Assembly: GCF_024171955.1 (NCBI RefSeq)
Contig: NZ_JAMTCS010000002.1
Span: forward strand, 359,300-423,299
DNA length: 64,000 nucleotides
Reading direction: 5' to 3'
Origin: Promicromonospora thailandica
Lineage (GTDB): Bacteria > Actinomycetota > Actinomycetes > Actinomycetales > Cellulomonadaceae
The notes under the pieces are model-generated. The model ran no database searches. It saw only the letters and a list, made by a program, of their open reading frames with translations, and was not told the origin of the DNA. Shown here piece by piece: positions 53,237-62,339 of this stretch; position 1 is the first letter of the stretch; the number at the start of each line of letters is the position of its first letter. A program made the translations under genes and the position numbers.

Positions 53237-54133
53237 CTACCGCGGCAGGTGCAGGCGGCCCGCGTCGTCCTGCTCGGCCAGCCCGTCCTCGACCAGGCCG
53301 GCGACGGCGCGGTCGAGCTGGGCCCGGTCGGCCCACAGGCCGGCCAGCACGGCGGGGTGGGTCGGTTCGTCCGCCTGCCGGAGCTGTGCCATGACCCGGC
53401 CGCGCACCTGCCGGTCGGTGCCCGCCCAGGCCTGCGTGCGCCGCTTGCCCGCGTGCGCGTCCGGGGGCGACCCGGCCCGGCGCCACGCGCACAGCTCCGC
53501 GACCGGGCAGGCGCCGCACCGCGGCGCCTTCGCCGTGCAGACCAGCGCACCGAGCTCCATCGAGGCGGCGGCCCAGCGCGCCGCCGCCGCGTCGTCCTCG
53601 GGGGCGAGGGCCGTCGCCAGCGCGCGCTCGGCGGCCGTGTACGACGGCGCGGGCAGGGCCACCCCGCCGATCGCCCGGGCCAGGACCCGGCGCACGTTGG
53701 TGTCCACCACGACGGACCGCCTGCCGTAGGCGAACGCCAGCACGGCGGCCGCCGTGTACTCCCCGACCCCGGGCAGGGCCCGCAGCTCGGCCTCGGTGCG
53801 CGGGACGACGCCGTCGTGCCGCTCGACGACCGCCCGCGCGCACTCCTGGAGCCGGAGCGCCCGCCGCGGGTAGCCGAGGCGGCCCCAGGCGCGCAGCACG
53901 TCGGCGGTCGGGGCCTGGGCGAGGTCGGCGGGCGTGGGCCACTGCTCCTGCCAGGCCCGCCAGGCGGGCTCCACGCGCACCACCGGCGTCTGCTGCAGCA
54001 TGACCTCGCTGACCAGCACACCCCACGGCGTCCGGTCCGGCGCGCGCCAGGGCAGGTCGCGTGCGGCGCCCTCGAACCAGTCCACGACCACGGAGCGCAC
54101 CTCGCTGCGCCGTGCCGCCTCCACCACTGTCAC
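53237..54133 (-). CDS. mutY: A/G-specific adenine glycosylase
   Basis: 298 aa from GTG at 54133; an upstream in-frame start gives an unusual Trp/Cys leader. HhH-GPD fold with catalytic Glu43 in SEVMLQQTP, HhH motif LPGVGEYTAAAVLAFA near 120-135, catalytic Asp144 in VVDTNVRRVLAR, and the 4Fe-4S loop Cys199-x6-Cys206-x2-Cys209-x5-Cys215. The NUDIX-like C-terminal domain of longer MutY is replaced by a short helical tail, usual in actinomycetes. Removes adenine mispaired with 8-oxoG. Confidence 0.94.
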   Translation of the reverse strand: MTVVEAARRSEVRSVVVDWFEGAARDLPWRAPDRTPWGVLVSEVMLQQTPVVRVEPAWRAWQEQWPTPADLAQAPTADVLRAWGRLGYPRRALRLQECARAVVERHDGVVPRTEAELRALPGVGEYTAAAVLAFAYGRRSVVVDTNVRRVLARAIGGVALPAPSYTAAERALATALAPEDDAAAARWAAASMELGALVCTAKAPRCGACPVAELCAWRRAGSPPDAHAGKRRTQAWAGTDRQVRGRVMAQLRQADEPTHPAVLAGLWADRAQLDRAVAGLVEDGLAEQDDAGRLHLPR

Positions 54134-54321
54134 GGGGCACCATCCTGCCCCACCGCGCACGCGGCCCGGCCCGAAGGGGACGGCGGGGTGAACCAGGACA
54201 CGTGACCGACTCGGCGGCGCGGCTGCCGTCCGGGCGGTGCGGTACGTCGTATTTTGGGTGCGCGAGACGTCGCCGCACGTCAGGCCGTCTCGCCGGACCG
54301 TTTCACCAGGGGGATCAGCAG

Positions 54322-55026
54322 GTGGTCAGTGCACCGGAGCGAACCGACAGGTCCCTGGGCCCGGACGAGGTGCCGGCCGCACCGCGCCCGCGCCGCGGGC
54401 GGGCGATCGCCGTGCTGGTCGTGCTCGCGCTCGGCGCCGCCGGGGTGGCTGTGACGTGGCCGCGGGCGGAGCCGTCCATCGTGTCCGACAAGATCGAGCC
54501 GCCGGCACCCGTGGACCCGAACGCCGCCGCGGCGTCGTGCACGGCCGAGGACCTGGACGTCGGCCTGGCCGCCGACCGGCTCGCCGTCACGCCCGGTGTG
54601 CCGGTGCGGTTCACCGTCTCGGTGCGCAACGAGAGCGAGGTGCAGTGCCTCGTGGAGGCTCCCCGCCGGAGCCTGGCCGTGACCGTCTACCAGGGGGAGG
54701 CCGGCGAGGCGACGGCCGAACGGGTGTGGTCCTCGGCCGACTGCGCGGACCAGGAGGAGGAGCGGCTGCTGCTGCTCGGCCCGGGCGACGTCGACGTCAC
54801 CGAGGCGAGATGGTCCGACGCCCGGTCCGTGCCGGGCTGCGAGCCCGGGCAGCCGCGGCTCGTGGCGGGCGCGTACACGGCGCAGGTCACGCTCGCGGAG
54901 GTCGAGGGCGCGGCGAGCGACGTGGTGCGGCTGACGTACACGATCCCGGAGCCGACGCCGTCTCCGACGCCGACTGCCACCCCGACGCCGTCTCCATCCG
55001 CTTCTCCGACCGGGCCCACCCCCTGA
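54322..55026 (+). CDS. Single-pass membrane-anchored extracytoplasmic protein
   Basis: 234 aa from GTG at 54322. Short cytoplasmic N-terminus (about 1-30, Pro/Arg), one membrane helix (RAIAVLVVLALGAAGVAVTW), then an extracellular beta-rich domain (about 65-205) with four cysteines (ASCTAED, VQCLVEA, SADCADQ, VPGCEPG) probably forming two disulfides, and a Pro/Thr/Ser tail (about 208-234) like a wall-spanning stalk. The core resembles an adhesion-type beta sandwich. No family recognised. Upstream 188 bp to mutY hold nothing I can name. Confidence 0.72.
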   Translation: MVSAPERTDRSLGPDEVPAAPRPRRGRAIAVLVVLALGAAGVAVTWPRAEPSIVSDKIEPPAPVDPNAAAASCTAEDLDVGLAADRLAVTPGVPVRFTVSVRNESEVQCLVEAPRRSLAVTVYQGEAGEATAERVWSSADCADQEEERLLLLGPGDVDVTEARWSDARSVPGCEPGQPRLVAGAYTAQVTLAEVEGAASDVVRLTYTIPEPTPSPTPTATPTPSPSASPTGPTP

Positions 55027-55068
55027 CCGAGCCCGCCGAGGTGGTCACGCGGCGACGGGCCGGCCCCG

Positions 55069-56151
55069 TCAGACGTAGCGCTCGAGGATGCTCGACTCGG
55101 CGAGCCGGGACAGCCCCTCGCGGATGGTCCGGGCGCGCTGCTCGCCGACGCCCTCGACCGACATCAGGTCGTCCACGCTGGCGGCGAGCAGCTTCTGCAG
55201 GCTGCTGAAGTGGCCCACGAGGCGCTCTATCGTCGTGCTGGGCAGGCGCGGCACCTTCGACAGCAGCCGGTAGCCGTGCGGGGCCACGGCTGCGTCGAGC
55301 GCGTCACCGCCGCCGGGCAGGTCGAGGATGCGGCCGATCTGGCTCATGTCCAGCAGCTGCTGGGACGTGAGGTCCGACAGCTCGGACTGGACGTCCGCGA
55401 GCGTGCGGTCCTTGCGGCCCAGCACGTAGTCGCGGATCACGAACTCGCGGTCGGAGCCGACGTCGCCGATGAGCTCGTCGAGCTGGAGGGCGAGCAGACG
55501 GCCGTCCACGCCGAGCTCGATCACGTAGCCCGCGATCTCGTCCGAGATACGGCCCACCATCTCCAGACGCTGCACCACGGAGCACACGTCGCGCACCGTG
55601 ACCAGGTCCTCGATCTCCAGCGCGGACAGCGTGCCGGACACCTCGTCGAGGCGCGCGCGGTAGCGCTCGAGCGTCGCGAGGGCCTGGTTGGCGCGGCCGA
55701 GGATCGTGTCCGAGTCCTCCAGGACGTGCCGCTGCCCGCCCACGTAGAGCGCCACTATCCGCATGGACTGGCTCACGGAGATGACCGGGAAGCCGGTCTG
55801 CTTGGCCACCCGCTCGGCGGTGCGGTGCCGGGTGCCGGACTCGGTGGTCTCGATGGTCGGGTCGGGCAGCAGCTGGACGGCGGCGCGCCGGATGCGGGTG
55901 GCGCCCCGGTCGAGCACGACGGCACCGTCCATCTTGGACAGCTCGCGCAGCCGCGTCGCCGAGAAGTCGACGTCGAGCGCGAACCCGCCCGAGCAGATCT
56001 GCTCGACGGTCTGGTCCAGGCCGAGCACGATGAGCGCGCCGGTACGGCCGCGCAGGATGCGCTCCAGGCCGTCGCGGAGCTCGGTGCCGGGCGCGACGGC
56101 GGCCAGGGTCTCCCGGAGCAGCTCGTCAGGGTGCGAGGAGGTCGTGGCCAC
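55069..56151 (-). CDS. disA: DNA integrity scanning diadenylate cyclase DisA
   Basis: 360 aa. N-terminal DAC domain (about 10-150) with active-site motifs DGA (75-77) and RHRTAE (108-113), which condense two ATP into c-di-AMP. Central helical domain and C-terminal HhH DNA-binding region ([41 protein letters not shown]). Monitors branched DNA and lowers c-di-AMP when bound. Lies immediately downstream of radA, the conserved radA-disA pair. Confidence 0.97.
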   Translation of the reverse strand: MATTSSHPDELLRETLAAVAPGTELRDGLERILRGRTGALIVLGLDQTVEQICSGGFALDVDFSATRLRELSKMDGAVVLDRGATRIRRAAVQLLPDPTIETTESGTRHRTAERVAKQTGFPVISVSQSMRIVALYVGGQRHVLEDSDTILGRANQALATLERYRARLDEVSGTLSALEIEDLVTVRDVCSVVQRLEMVGRISDEIAGYVIELGVDGRLLALQLDELIGDVGSDREFVIRDYVLGRKDRTLADVQSELSDLTSQQLLDMSQIGRILDLPGGGDALDAAVAPHGYRLLSKVPRLPSTTIERLVGHFSSLQKLLAASVDDLMSVEGVGEQRARTIREGLSRLAESSILERYV

Positions 56152-56226
56152 GAAGAAATCCTACGCTGTGCGCCGGGTCACAAGTCGTTCGTTTCACGAA
56201 CCGGTCATTCGGTGTCCATCCTCGCG

Positions 56227-57675
56227 TCAGCTCCCCGGCCGGCCTGCCGCGTCGCCCCCGCGGTCGGTCCCCTGCCCGGCCGACTGCGCCCACTCCACGG
56301 CCTCCCGGATGTGCGCCGCCTCGATCAGCGTGAGCCCGTCGGGCGCCTTGACCCCCGTGCCGTGCGGTACGACGGCGTGCTCGAAACCGAGCCGTGCCGC
56401 CTCGCCCAGACGGCGGTCGAGCCCGGTGACCGGGCGCAGGTCGCCGGCCAGGCCCACCTCGCCGATGGCGACCGTCGCGCCGGGCAGGGGCCGGCCCGTC
56501 CGTGCCGACACCAGGGCGAGCGCGGCCGCGAGGTCCGACGCCGGCTCGGTGATCCGCGCCCCGCCCACCGTGGACGCGTAGACGTCCTGGTCCGCGAGCC
56601 GGAGCCCGCCGTGCCGGTGCAGCACGGCCAGGATCATGGCGAGCCGGCTGGAGTCGACGCCGCTGGTGGCGCGGCGCGGGTTGTTCAGCGGGCTGGGCGC
56701 CACGAGGCCCTGGACCTCGACGGCGAGCGGCCGTCGTCCTTCCAGGGTCACGGTGATGCAGGACCCGGCCACGCCGGAGCCGGCGTGCGACAGGAACAGG
56801 CCGGACGGGTCGGGCAGGCCGACGATGCCGTCCTCCGACAGGTCGAAGCAGCCCACCTCGTCGGTGGGCCCGTACCGGTTCTTCACCGCCCGGATCATCC
56901 GCAGCCGGGAGTGCCGGTCGCCCTCGAACTGGCAGACCACGTCGACCAGGTGCTCCAGCGTGCGCGGCCCGGCCACGGAGCCGTCCTTGGTCACGTGCCC
57001 GACGAGGATCGTCGGGATCTGCCGCTCCTTGGCCACGGCGATCAGCGCCGCGGCGACCTCCCGCACCTGCGAGACGCCGCCCGGGGCGCCGTCCACCTGG
57101 GCGGACGCGACGGTCTGCACCGAGTCCACGATGAGCATGTCGGGCTGGTTGGCCTCCAGGTGGCCGAGCACCGTGCCGAGGTCGGTCTCGGCGGCGAGCA
57201 GCAGCGTGGGCGACAGCGCCCCGATGCGCTCGGCGCGCAGCCGCACCTGGCCGGCGGACTCCTCGCCGGTCACGTACAGCACGGTGCGCGGCGACTCGAA
57301 GCCGTCCGGCCCCAGCGCGCCGTCCGCCACGTTGCTCGCGACGGCGAGCAGGAGCGTCGACTTGCCCACGCCCGGCTCGCCCGCCAGCAGGATGACGGCG
57401 CCCGGCACGAGGCCGCCGCCGAGCACGCGGTCCAGCTCCCCGACGCCTGTGGGGTTGGCGCGGGCCGACTCCACGTCGATCTCGGCGATGGGGCGCGCGG
57501 GCTCGCGGGCGGGGGACACGGCGGCCGTGCGGGGGCCGGCGGCCGGCGCCCCGTCCTCGCTGACCGTGCCCCACGCCTGGCACTCCCCGCAGCGGCCGAC
57601 CCACTTCACGGTGGTCCAGCCGCACTCGGCGCAGCGGTAGGCGGGCCGGGCCCGCTTGGAGGTCGATGAGGTCAC
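56227..57675 (-). CDS. radA: DNA repair protein RadA/Sms
   Basis: 482 aa from GTG at 57675 (GTG at 57684 also possible); a longer upstream open frame is antisense. Zinc finger Cys15/18/29/32 (CAECGWTTVKWVGRCGEC), Walker A GEPGVGKST at 99-107, RadA-specific KNRYG at 265-269, and the C-terminal Lon-protease-like domain (about 300-482; LAVEVQGLV, TVAIGEVGLAGDLRPV). Hexameric DnaB-like helicase for recombination-branch migration. First gene of the radA-disA pair, 75 bp apart. Confidence 0.96.
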   Translation of the reverse strand: MTSSTSKRARPAYRCAECGWTTVKWVGRCGECQAWGTVSEDGAPAAGPRTAAVSPAREPARPIAEIDVESARANPTGVGELDRVLGGGLVPGAVILLAGEPGVGKSTLLLAVASNVADGALGPDGFESPRTVLYVTGEESAGQVRLRAERIGALSPTLLLAAETDLGTVLGHLEANQPDMLIVDSVQTVASAQVDGAPGGVSQVREVAAALIAVAKERQIPTILVGHVTKDGSVAGPRTLEHLVDVVCQFEGDRHSRLRMIRAVKNRYGPTDEVGCFDLSEDGIVGLPDPSGLFLSHAGSGVAGSCITVTLEGRRPLAVEVQGLVAPSPLNNPRRATSGVDSSRLAMILAVLHRHGGLRLADQDVYASTVGGARITEPASDLAAALALVSARTGRPLPGATVAIGEVGLAGDLRPVTGLDRRLGEAARLGFEHAVVPHGTGVKAPDGLTLIEAAHIREAVEWAQSAGQGTDRGGDAAGRPGS

Positions 57676-57837
57676 GGGCGTCACGCTACGTGCCACCACT
57701 GACACGCGGGACCGGGACGGGCGGCCAGGCCGCGTGCCTCCGCGCGAATGTCGGTGGCGCGACATAAGGTGCCGACTGAGCCGCCGCGCCGTACCCGGCA
57801 GCAGGAGCACAGCGGCAGGAGTCCAGGGGAGCCAGAC

Positions 57838-58491
57838 ATGTCGGACCAGCGTGTGAGGTCGCCGCGCACCGGTGCCACCGCATCGGTCGCGCCGAGGAAG
57901 ACGTCGCCCGCCGTGTACCGCAGGCGGCGCCTCGTCGTCCTCGTCGGACTGCTCCTCGTGGTGCTCGCGGCGGTCCTCGTCGGAGGCTTCGTCTGGCCCG
58001 GGTTCTGGCGCGCCGCGAGCACGCCCGAGCCCGTGCCCACCGTGACGGTCACGGCCCCCGCGCCCACGCCGACCGTGAAGGCGATGGAGCGCGCGGAGGA
58101 CGAGACGGCGTTCCAGAAGGCGCTGCCGTCCTCGGTGCTGCAGTACGCGCTCGGCTCGCTCGAGGCGGCGAAGGAGGCCAAGGAGCAGGGCGCGCTCGAG
58201 GCGTGGGACGCCGGGTACGCGGACGGTGGCCCGGGCGAGGTCACGCTCCGCGCGGGCCAGTGGGCGACGGCCGACGAGGCCGCGACCGCCGCCACGGCCT
58301 GGACCAAGGCCGCCGGCGAGGCCGACAAGGAGGGGGACGTGAAGGTCGGCAACAAGGTCGTGGGCCGCTACGCGATCGTGCCCGGCGACGCCGGCACGGC
58401 GGTCGTCGTCTGGCAGAACGGCACCGCGGTGCTGCAGGCCACCGGTCCCGCCGACGCGATGGAGGACTTCTACGCGGCGTTCCCGCTGTGA
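57838..58491 (+). CDS. Membrane-anchored protein of unknown function
   Basis: 217 aa from ATG at 57838 (GGGGAG site). Cytoplasmic N-terminus of about 35 residues (Pro/Thr/Arg), one membrane helix (LVVLVGLLLVVLAAVLVGGFVW), a Pro/Thr linker (about 65-85) and an alpha/beta extracytoplasmic domain (about 88-217; ASSVLQYALGSLEAAKEAKEQG, AVVVWQNGTAVLQATGPADAMEDFYAAFPL). No catalytic motif seen. Divergent from radA and followed 25 bp later by proC. Family not recognised. Confidence 0.75.
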   Translation: MSDQRVRSPRTGATASVAPRKTSPAVYRRRRLVVLVGLLLVVLAAVLVGGFVWPGFWRAASTPEPVPTVTVTAPAPTPTVKAMERAEDETAFQKALPSSVLQYALGSLEAAKEAKEQGALEAWDAGYADGGPGEVTLRAGQWATADEAATAATAWTKAAGEADKEGDVKVGNKVVGRYAIVPGDAGTAVVVWQNGTAVLQATGPADAMEDFYAAFPL

Positions 58492-58516
58492 CCTCGCCGC
58501 GGGGGACAATGTCCGC

Positions 58517-59320
58517 GTGAACCAGCGACTTGCGGTGCTCGGCGCCGGCAACATGGGCGAGGCGGTGCTCGCGGGTGCGCTCTCCGCGGGCTGGGCGGCG
58601 TCCGACGTGGTGGCCACCATCCGTACCGAGACGAAGGCCCAGCACCTGCGCGAGACCTACCAGGTGGCCACGACGAGCGACAACGCCGCCGCGGTCCGGG
58701 GCGCGGGCCTCGTCCTGGTGGGCGTCAAGCCCAAGGACGTCGGCGCGCTGCTCGACGAGATCGCCCCGGCGGTCGACCCGCAGGCGGTCGTCGTCACGGT
58801 CGCCGCCGGGCACCCGACGTCGTTCTACGAGGACCGCCTGCCCGCCGGGACCCCCGTCGTGCGGACCGTGCCCAACACGCCGGCGGCGATCGGTGCGGGC
58901 ATCACGGCGATCGCACCAGGGGCGGCCGCGACCGAGGCGCACCTCGCCGCGGTGGAGCACCTGCTCGCCGGCACGGGCGCGGTCGTGCGGGCCGCCGAGA
59001 AGGACCTCGACGCCGTCTCGGCGATCTCCGGCTCGGGGCCCGCCTACGTCTTCTACGTGGCGGACGCGCTCGCCGAGGCCGGCGTGCTGCTCGGGCTGAC
59101 GCGCGACGTCGCCCGCCGCCTCGCGACCCAGACGCTGCTCGGCGCCTCCCGCCTGATGGACGAGTCGGGCGAGCACCCCGTGCTCCTGCGGGAGAAGGTC
59201 ACCTCGCCGGGCGGCACGACGGCGGCCGCGCTGCGGGCGCTGGACGAGGGCAGCGTGCGGGCCGCGTTCCTCGCCGCCGCGACGGCCGCGCGCGACCGGG
59301 CCGTGCAGCTGGGTGGATGA
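58517..59320 (+). CDS. proC: Pyrroline-5-carboxylate reductase
   Basis: 267 aa from GTG at 58517. NAD(P)-binding Rossmann motif AVLGAGNMGEAVLAG at residues 5-19, the core KPKDVG, VRTVPNTPAAIGAG, and the dimerisation signature SGSGPAYVFYVADALAEAGVLLGL near 173-196, with KVTSPGGTTAAAL. Reduces P5C to L-proline, last step of proline synthesis. Overlaps the LacI gene start by 8 bp. Confidence 0.96.
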   Translation: MNQRLAVLGAGNMGEAVLAGALSAGWAASDVVATIRTETKAQHLRETYQVATTSDNAAAVRGAGLVLVGVKPKDVGALLDEIAPAVDPQAVVVTVAAGHPTSFYEDRLPAGTPVVRTVPNTPAAIGAGITAIAPGAAATEAHLAAVEHLLAGTGAVVRAAEKDLDAVSAISGSGPAYVFYVADALAEAGVLLGLTRDVARRLATQTLLGASRLMDESGEHPVLLREKVTSPGGTTAAALRALDEGSVRAAFLAAATAARDRAVQLGG

Positions 59321-60368
59321 TCTCCCGGTGACGATCTCCCGACCCGCGACGGCGCGGCCGCCGGCCATGGCCGACGTGGCGGCGCTCGCCGGCGTGTCCC
59401 ACCAGACCGTCTCCCGCGTGCTCAACGGCCACCGCAGCGTGCGCCCGGCCACGCGCGAGAAGGTGCTGGAGGCCATCGCCGAGCTCGGCTACCGCCGCAA
59501 CAGCGCGGCGCGGGCCCTCGTCACGGCGCGGTCGGCCACGGTGGGCGTGGTGACCACGGGGTCGCCGCTGTTCGGCCCGTCGAGCACGCTCATCGCCGTC
59601 GAGGAGGCCGCGCGCGAGCAGGGCTGGTACGTCAGCGTCGCCACGCTGCGCCGCTACGACGCCGAGACCCTGCACGACGCCCTGGAGCACTTCATGGACC
59701 AGGCGGTCGAGGGCATCGTGGTGATCGCGCCGCACACCGACGTGGCCGACGCCGTCGAGTCGTTCCGCGCGCCGGTGCCCGTCGTCCTCATCGCGGCCCG
59801 CGAGCTGCGGCCCGACGTGCCGGTCATCCCCCTGTCCGTGGACCAGCGGGCCGGGGCGCGGCTCGCCGTCGAGCACCTCGTCGAGCTCGGGCACCGGCAC
59901 ATCCTGCACGTCGCCGGACCACCGGACTGGCTGGACGCCGTCGAGCGCGAGGAGGCCTGGCGCGCGGTGCTCGCCGAGCACCGCCTCCCCGTGCCGGACC
60001 CCGTGGTCGCGAGCTGGACCGCGGACAGCGGCTACACGGTGGGCCTCGACCTCGCGCAGCGGATCAAGGCGGGCGACGGCCCGACGGCGGTCTTCACGGC
60101 CAACGACCAGCTCGCCCTCGGGCTGCTGCGCGCCCTCTGGGAGTGCGGTCTGTCCGTGCCGGACGACGTGTCGGTGGTCGGGTTCGACGACATCGACGGC
60201 TCCGGCCACTTCATCCCGCCGCTGACCACCGTGCGGCAGCCCTTCGTGGCCCTCGGCCGGCGCAGCGTGGCGCTGCTGCTGGCGGCGGTGGACGGCGGTG
60301 GCCCGGCGGCCGAGCTCATCGCACCCGAGCTGGTGGTCCGCCGCAGCGCGGCGGCGCCGCGCCGGTAG
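59313..60368 (+). CDS. LacI-family regulator, probable pentose (arabinose-type) repressor
   Basis: 351 aa from GTG at 59313 (GTG at 59328 equally possible; neither has a clear ribosome site). HTH about 19-42 (MADVAALAGVSHQTVSRVLNGHRSV), sugar-binding core with GVVTTGSPLFGPSSTL, VEEAAREQGWYVSVATLRRYD, VFTANDQLALGLLRAL and VVGFDDIDGSGHFIPPLTTVRQPF. Genes downstream are a sugar ABC importer and a ribulokinase-type kinase, and two matching operators lie before them. Confidence 0.88.
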   Translation: MDDLPVTISRPATARPPAMADVAALAGVSHQTVSRVLNGHRSVRPATREKVLEAIAELGYRRNSAARALVTARSATVGVVTTGSPLFGPSSTLIAVEEAAREQGWYVSVATLRRYDAETLHDALEHFMDQAVEGIVVIAPHTDVADAVESFRAPVPVVLIAARELRPDVPVIPLSVDQRAGARLAVEHLVELGHRHILHVAGPPDWLDAVEREEAWRAVLAEHRLPVPDPVVASWTADSGYTVGLDLAQRIKAGDGPTAVFTANDQLALGLLRALWECGLSVPDDVSVVGFDDIDGSGHFIPPLTTVRQPFVALGRRSVALLLAAVDGGGPAAELIAPELVVRRSAAAPRR

Positions 60369-60431
60369 CGCCGGTCCCGAACAGGGCGTTGACAGCCGTC
60401 CGCGGCGGATGGCAGAGTCGCCGCGCACAGG

Positions 60432-60447
60432 ATGTTCACGTTCACAT
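60432..60447. promoter_or_regulatory. LacI operator before pentose ABC operon
   Basis: ATGTTCACGTTCACAT, palindromic except at four inner bases. It shares ATGTTnnCGnnCACA with the site at 63801-63816 (read on the minus strand), so both are likely bound by the LacI protein encoded upstream. Confidence 0.6.
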
Positions 60448-60533
60448 TCTGTCGTCGTGCGGTGCCGCGCGACAGTGTTTCCGGGACATCGACGTCCAGG
60501 TGAGTCCGGACGACGCCGTCCGGGGGAAGGGGT

Positions 60534-61427
60534 GTGCCCGTGCCAGGCCGCCGCCCACCGAGCCGCCGCGTCTCCGCGGCCGGCTGGAGCTTCGTGACGC
60601 CGTTCCTCGTGGTGTTCGCGCTGATGATCGTGACCCCGCTCGTCTACTCGATGTACCTGAGCCTGTTCCGCAACCAGCTCATGGGCGGGACGACGTTCGC
60701 GGGGTTCGCCAACTACGTCACCGCCCTGACCGACCCCAAGCTGTGGGACGGCGCGGGCCGCGTGGGCCTGTTCCTGCTGGTGCAGGTGCCGATCATGCTG
60801 GCCCTCGCGCTCGTCGCGGCCCTGGCCATCGACAGCGGCCGGCTGCACGGCCGGAGCTTCTTCCGCGTGGGCCTGTTCCTGCCCTACGCGGTGCCCGGCG
60901 TCGTGGCCGTGCTGATGTGGGGCTACATGTACGACGACCGGCTGGGCCTCACGGCGAGCGTCAACGACCTGGTGGGCTTCGCGCTCCTGGACCCCTACAC
61001 GAAGCGATGGATCCTCACGGCCATCGGCAACATCGTGACCTGGGAGTTCGTCGGCTACAACATGCTGATCCTGTACTCGGCGCTCAAGACGGTGCCGACC
61101 GAGATCTACGAGGCGGCGGCCATCGACGGCGCCGGCCAGTTCCGCATCGTGCGCTCCATCAAGCTGCCGGCGGTCCGCGGGGCGCTGGTGATCGCGACGA
61201 TCTTCTCGATCCTGGGCAGCTTCCAGCTCTTCAACGAGCCCAACATCCTCAAGGAGATCCAGCCGGCCCTGATCTCGTCGTACTACACCCCCAACATCTA
61301 CGCCTACAACCTCACGTTCGTGGGCAACCAGGTGAGCTACGCGGCCACGGTCGCCATCGTGATGGGCCTGGTCACCGCCGTGATCGCGTACATCGTGCAG
61401 CTCCGCGGGACCCGGAGGGAGGCGTGA
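60534..61427 (+). CDS. Sugar ABC transporter permease (MalF-type)
   Basis: 297 aa from GTG at 60534 (GTG at 60540 is better spaced from GGGGAAGG). Six membrane helices (FVTPFLVVFALMIVTPLVYSMYLSLF first), EAA loop YEAAAIDGAGQFRIVRS near 200. Overlaps the next gene by a TGATG junction. Without an ATPase gene, like the system at 14587. Confidence 0.93.
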   Translation: MPVPGRRPPSRRVSAAGWSFVTPFLVVFALMIVTPLVYSMYLSLFRNQLMGGTTFAGFANYVTALTDPKLWDGAGRVGLFLLVQVPIMLALALVAALAIDSGRLHGRSFFRVGLFLPYAVPGVVAVLMWGYMYDDRLGLTASVNDLVGFALLDPYTKRWILTAIGNIVTWEFVGYNMLILYSALKTVPTEIYEAAAIDGAGQFRIVRSIKLPAVRGALVIATIFSILGSFQLFNEPNILKEIQPALISSYYTPNIYAYNLTFVGNQVSYAATVAIVMGLVTAVIAYIVQLRGTRREA

Positions 61428-62290
61428 TGGCGGGCTATTCGTACCTGCGGCCGCGCAAGTCGGTGACGCTGACGGTGCTGCTGGGCTTCCTCATCGTGTA
61501 CTCGCTGCTGCCGCTGGTCTGGATGTTCTTCAGCATCACCAAGACCCAGGGGGAGCTGCTGAGCTCGTTCGGTCTCTGGTTCTCCGGGCCGTTCGCGCTC
61601 TTCGACAACATCCAGCAGGTCCTCACCCACGACGACGGGATCTTCGTGCGATGGTTCGCCAACACGCTCCTCTACGTGGTGGTGGGCGCCGGCGGCGCGA
61701 CCATCCTCGCGACGGCGGCCGGCTACGGGCTCGCCAAGTACCGGTTCCGCGGCCGCAACGCGGTGTTCGCCACCATCCTCGGGGCGATCGCCGTGCCGGG
61801 GACGGCGCTCGCGGTCCCCACGTTCCTGCTGTTCAGCCAGGTGGGCCTGACCAACACGGTGTGGGCGATCATCCTGCCCTCCCTGGTCTCGCCGTTCGGC
61901 CTGTACCTCATGTGGGTGTTCTCGGCGGAGGCGGTGCCCACCGAGATCCTCGAGGCGGCGCGCGTGGACGGCTCCGGCGAGTGGCGCACCTTCTTCACGA
62001 TCTCCCTGCGGCTGCTCGCCCCGGGGATCGTCACGGTGGCGCTGTTCGCGATCGTCGCCACGTGGAACAACTACTTCCTCCCGCTCATCATGCTCAACGA
62101 CCCGGACCTGTACCCGCTCACGCTGGGCCTGTACCAGTGGCTCGCGGACGCCTCCGGCATCGGGGCCCAGCCCGTGTTCAACCTGGTCATCACAGGATCG
62201 TTCCTGACCATCGTGCCGATCGTCATCGCGTTCCTCCTGCTGCAGCGGTACTGGCAGTCCGGGCTGAGCGCGGGCGGCGTGAAGGCCTGA
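61427..62290 (+). CDS. Sugar ABC transporter permease (MalG-type)
   Basis: 287 aa from ATG at 61427, start overlapping the preceding stop. Membrane helices from LTVLLGFLIVYSLLPLVWMFF, EAA loop LEAARVDGSGEWRTFFTI near 185. Partner of the preceding permease. Confidence 0.93.
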   Translation: MAGYSYLRPRKSVTLTVLLGFLIVYSLLPLVWMFFSITKTQGELLSSFGLWFSGPFALFDNIQQVLTHDDGIFVRWFANTLLYVVVGAGGATILATAAGYGLAKYRFRGRNAVFATILGAIAVPGTALAVPTFLLFSQVGLTNTVWAIILPSLVSPFGLYLMWVFSAEAVPTEILEAARVDGSGEWRTFFTISLRLLAPGIVTVALFAIVATWNNYFLPLIMLNDPDLYPLTLGLYQWLADASGIGAQPVFNLVITGSFLTIVPIVIAFLLLQRYWQSGLSAGGVKA

Positions 62291-62339
62291 CCCGACCTTC
62301 GAAGACCTGAACTACGACGACGTGGAAGAGGGAAAGACC

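Noticed and set aside
55210-57669. Long plus-strand open frame opposite disA and radA
   Set aside because: His/Gly/Arg/Pro-rich shadow of two certain housekeeping genes.
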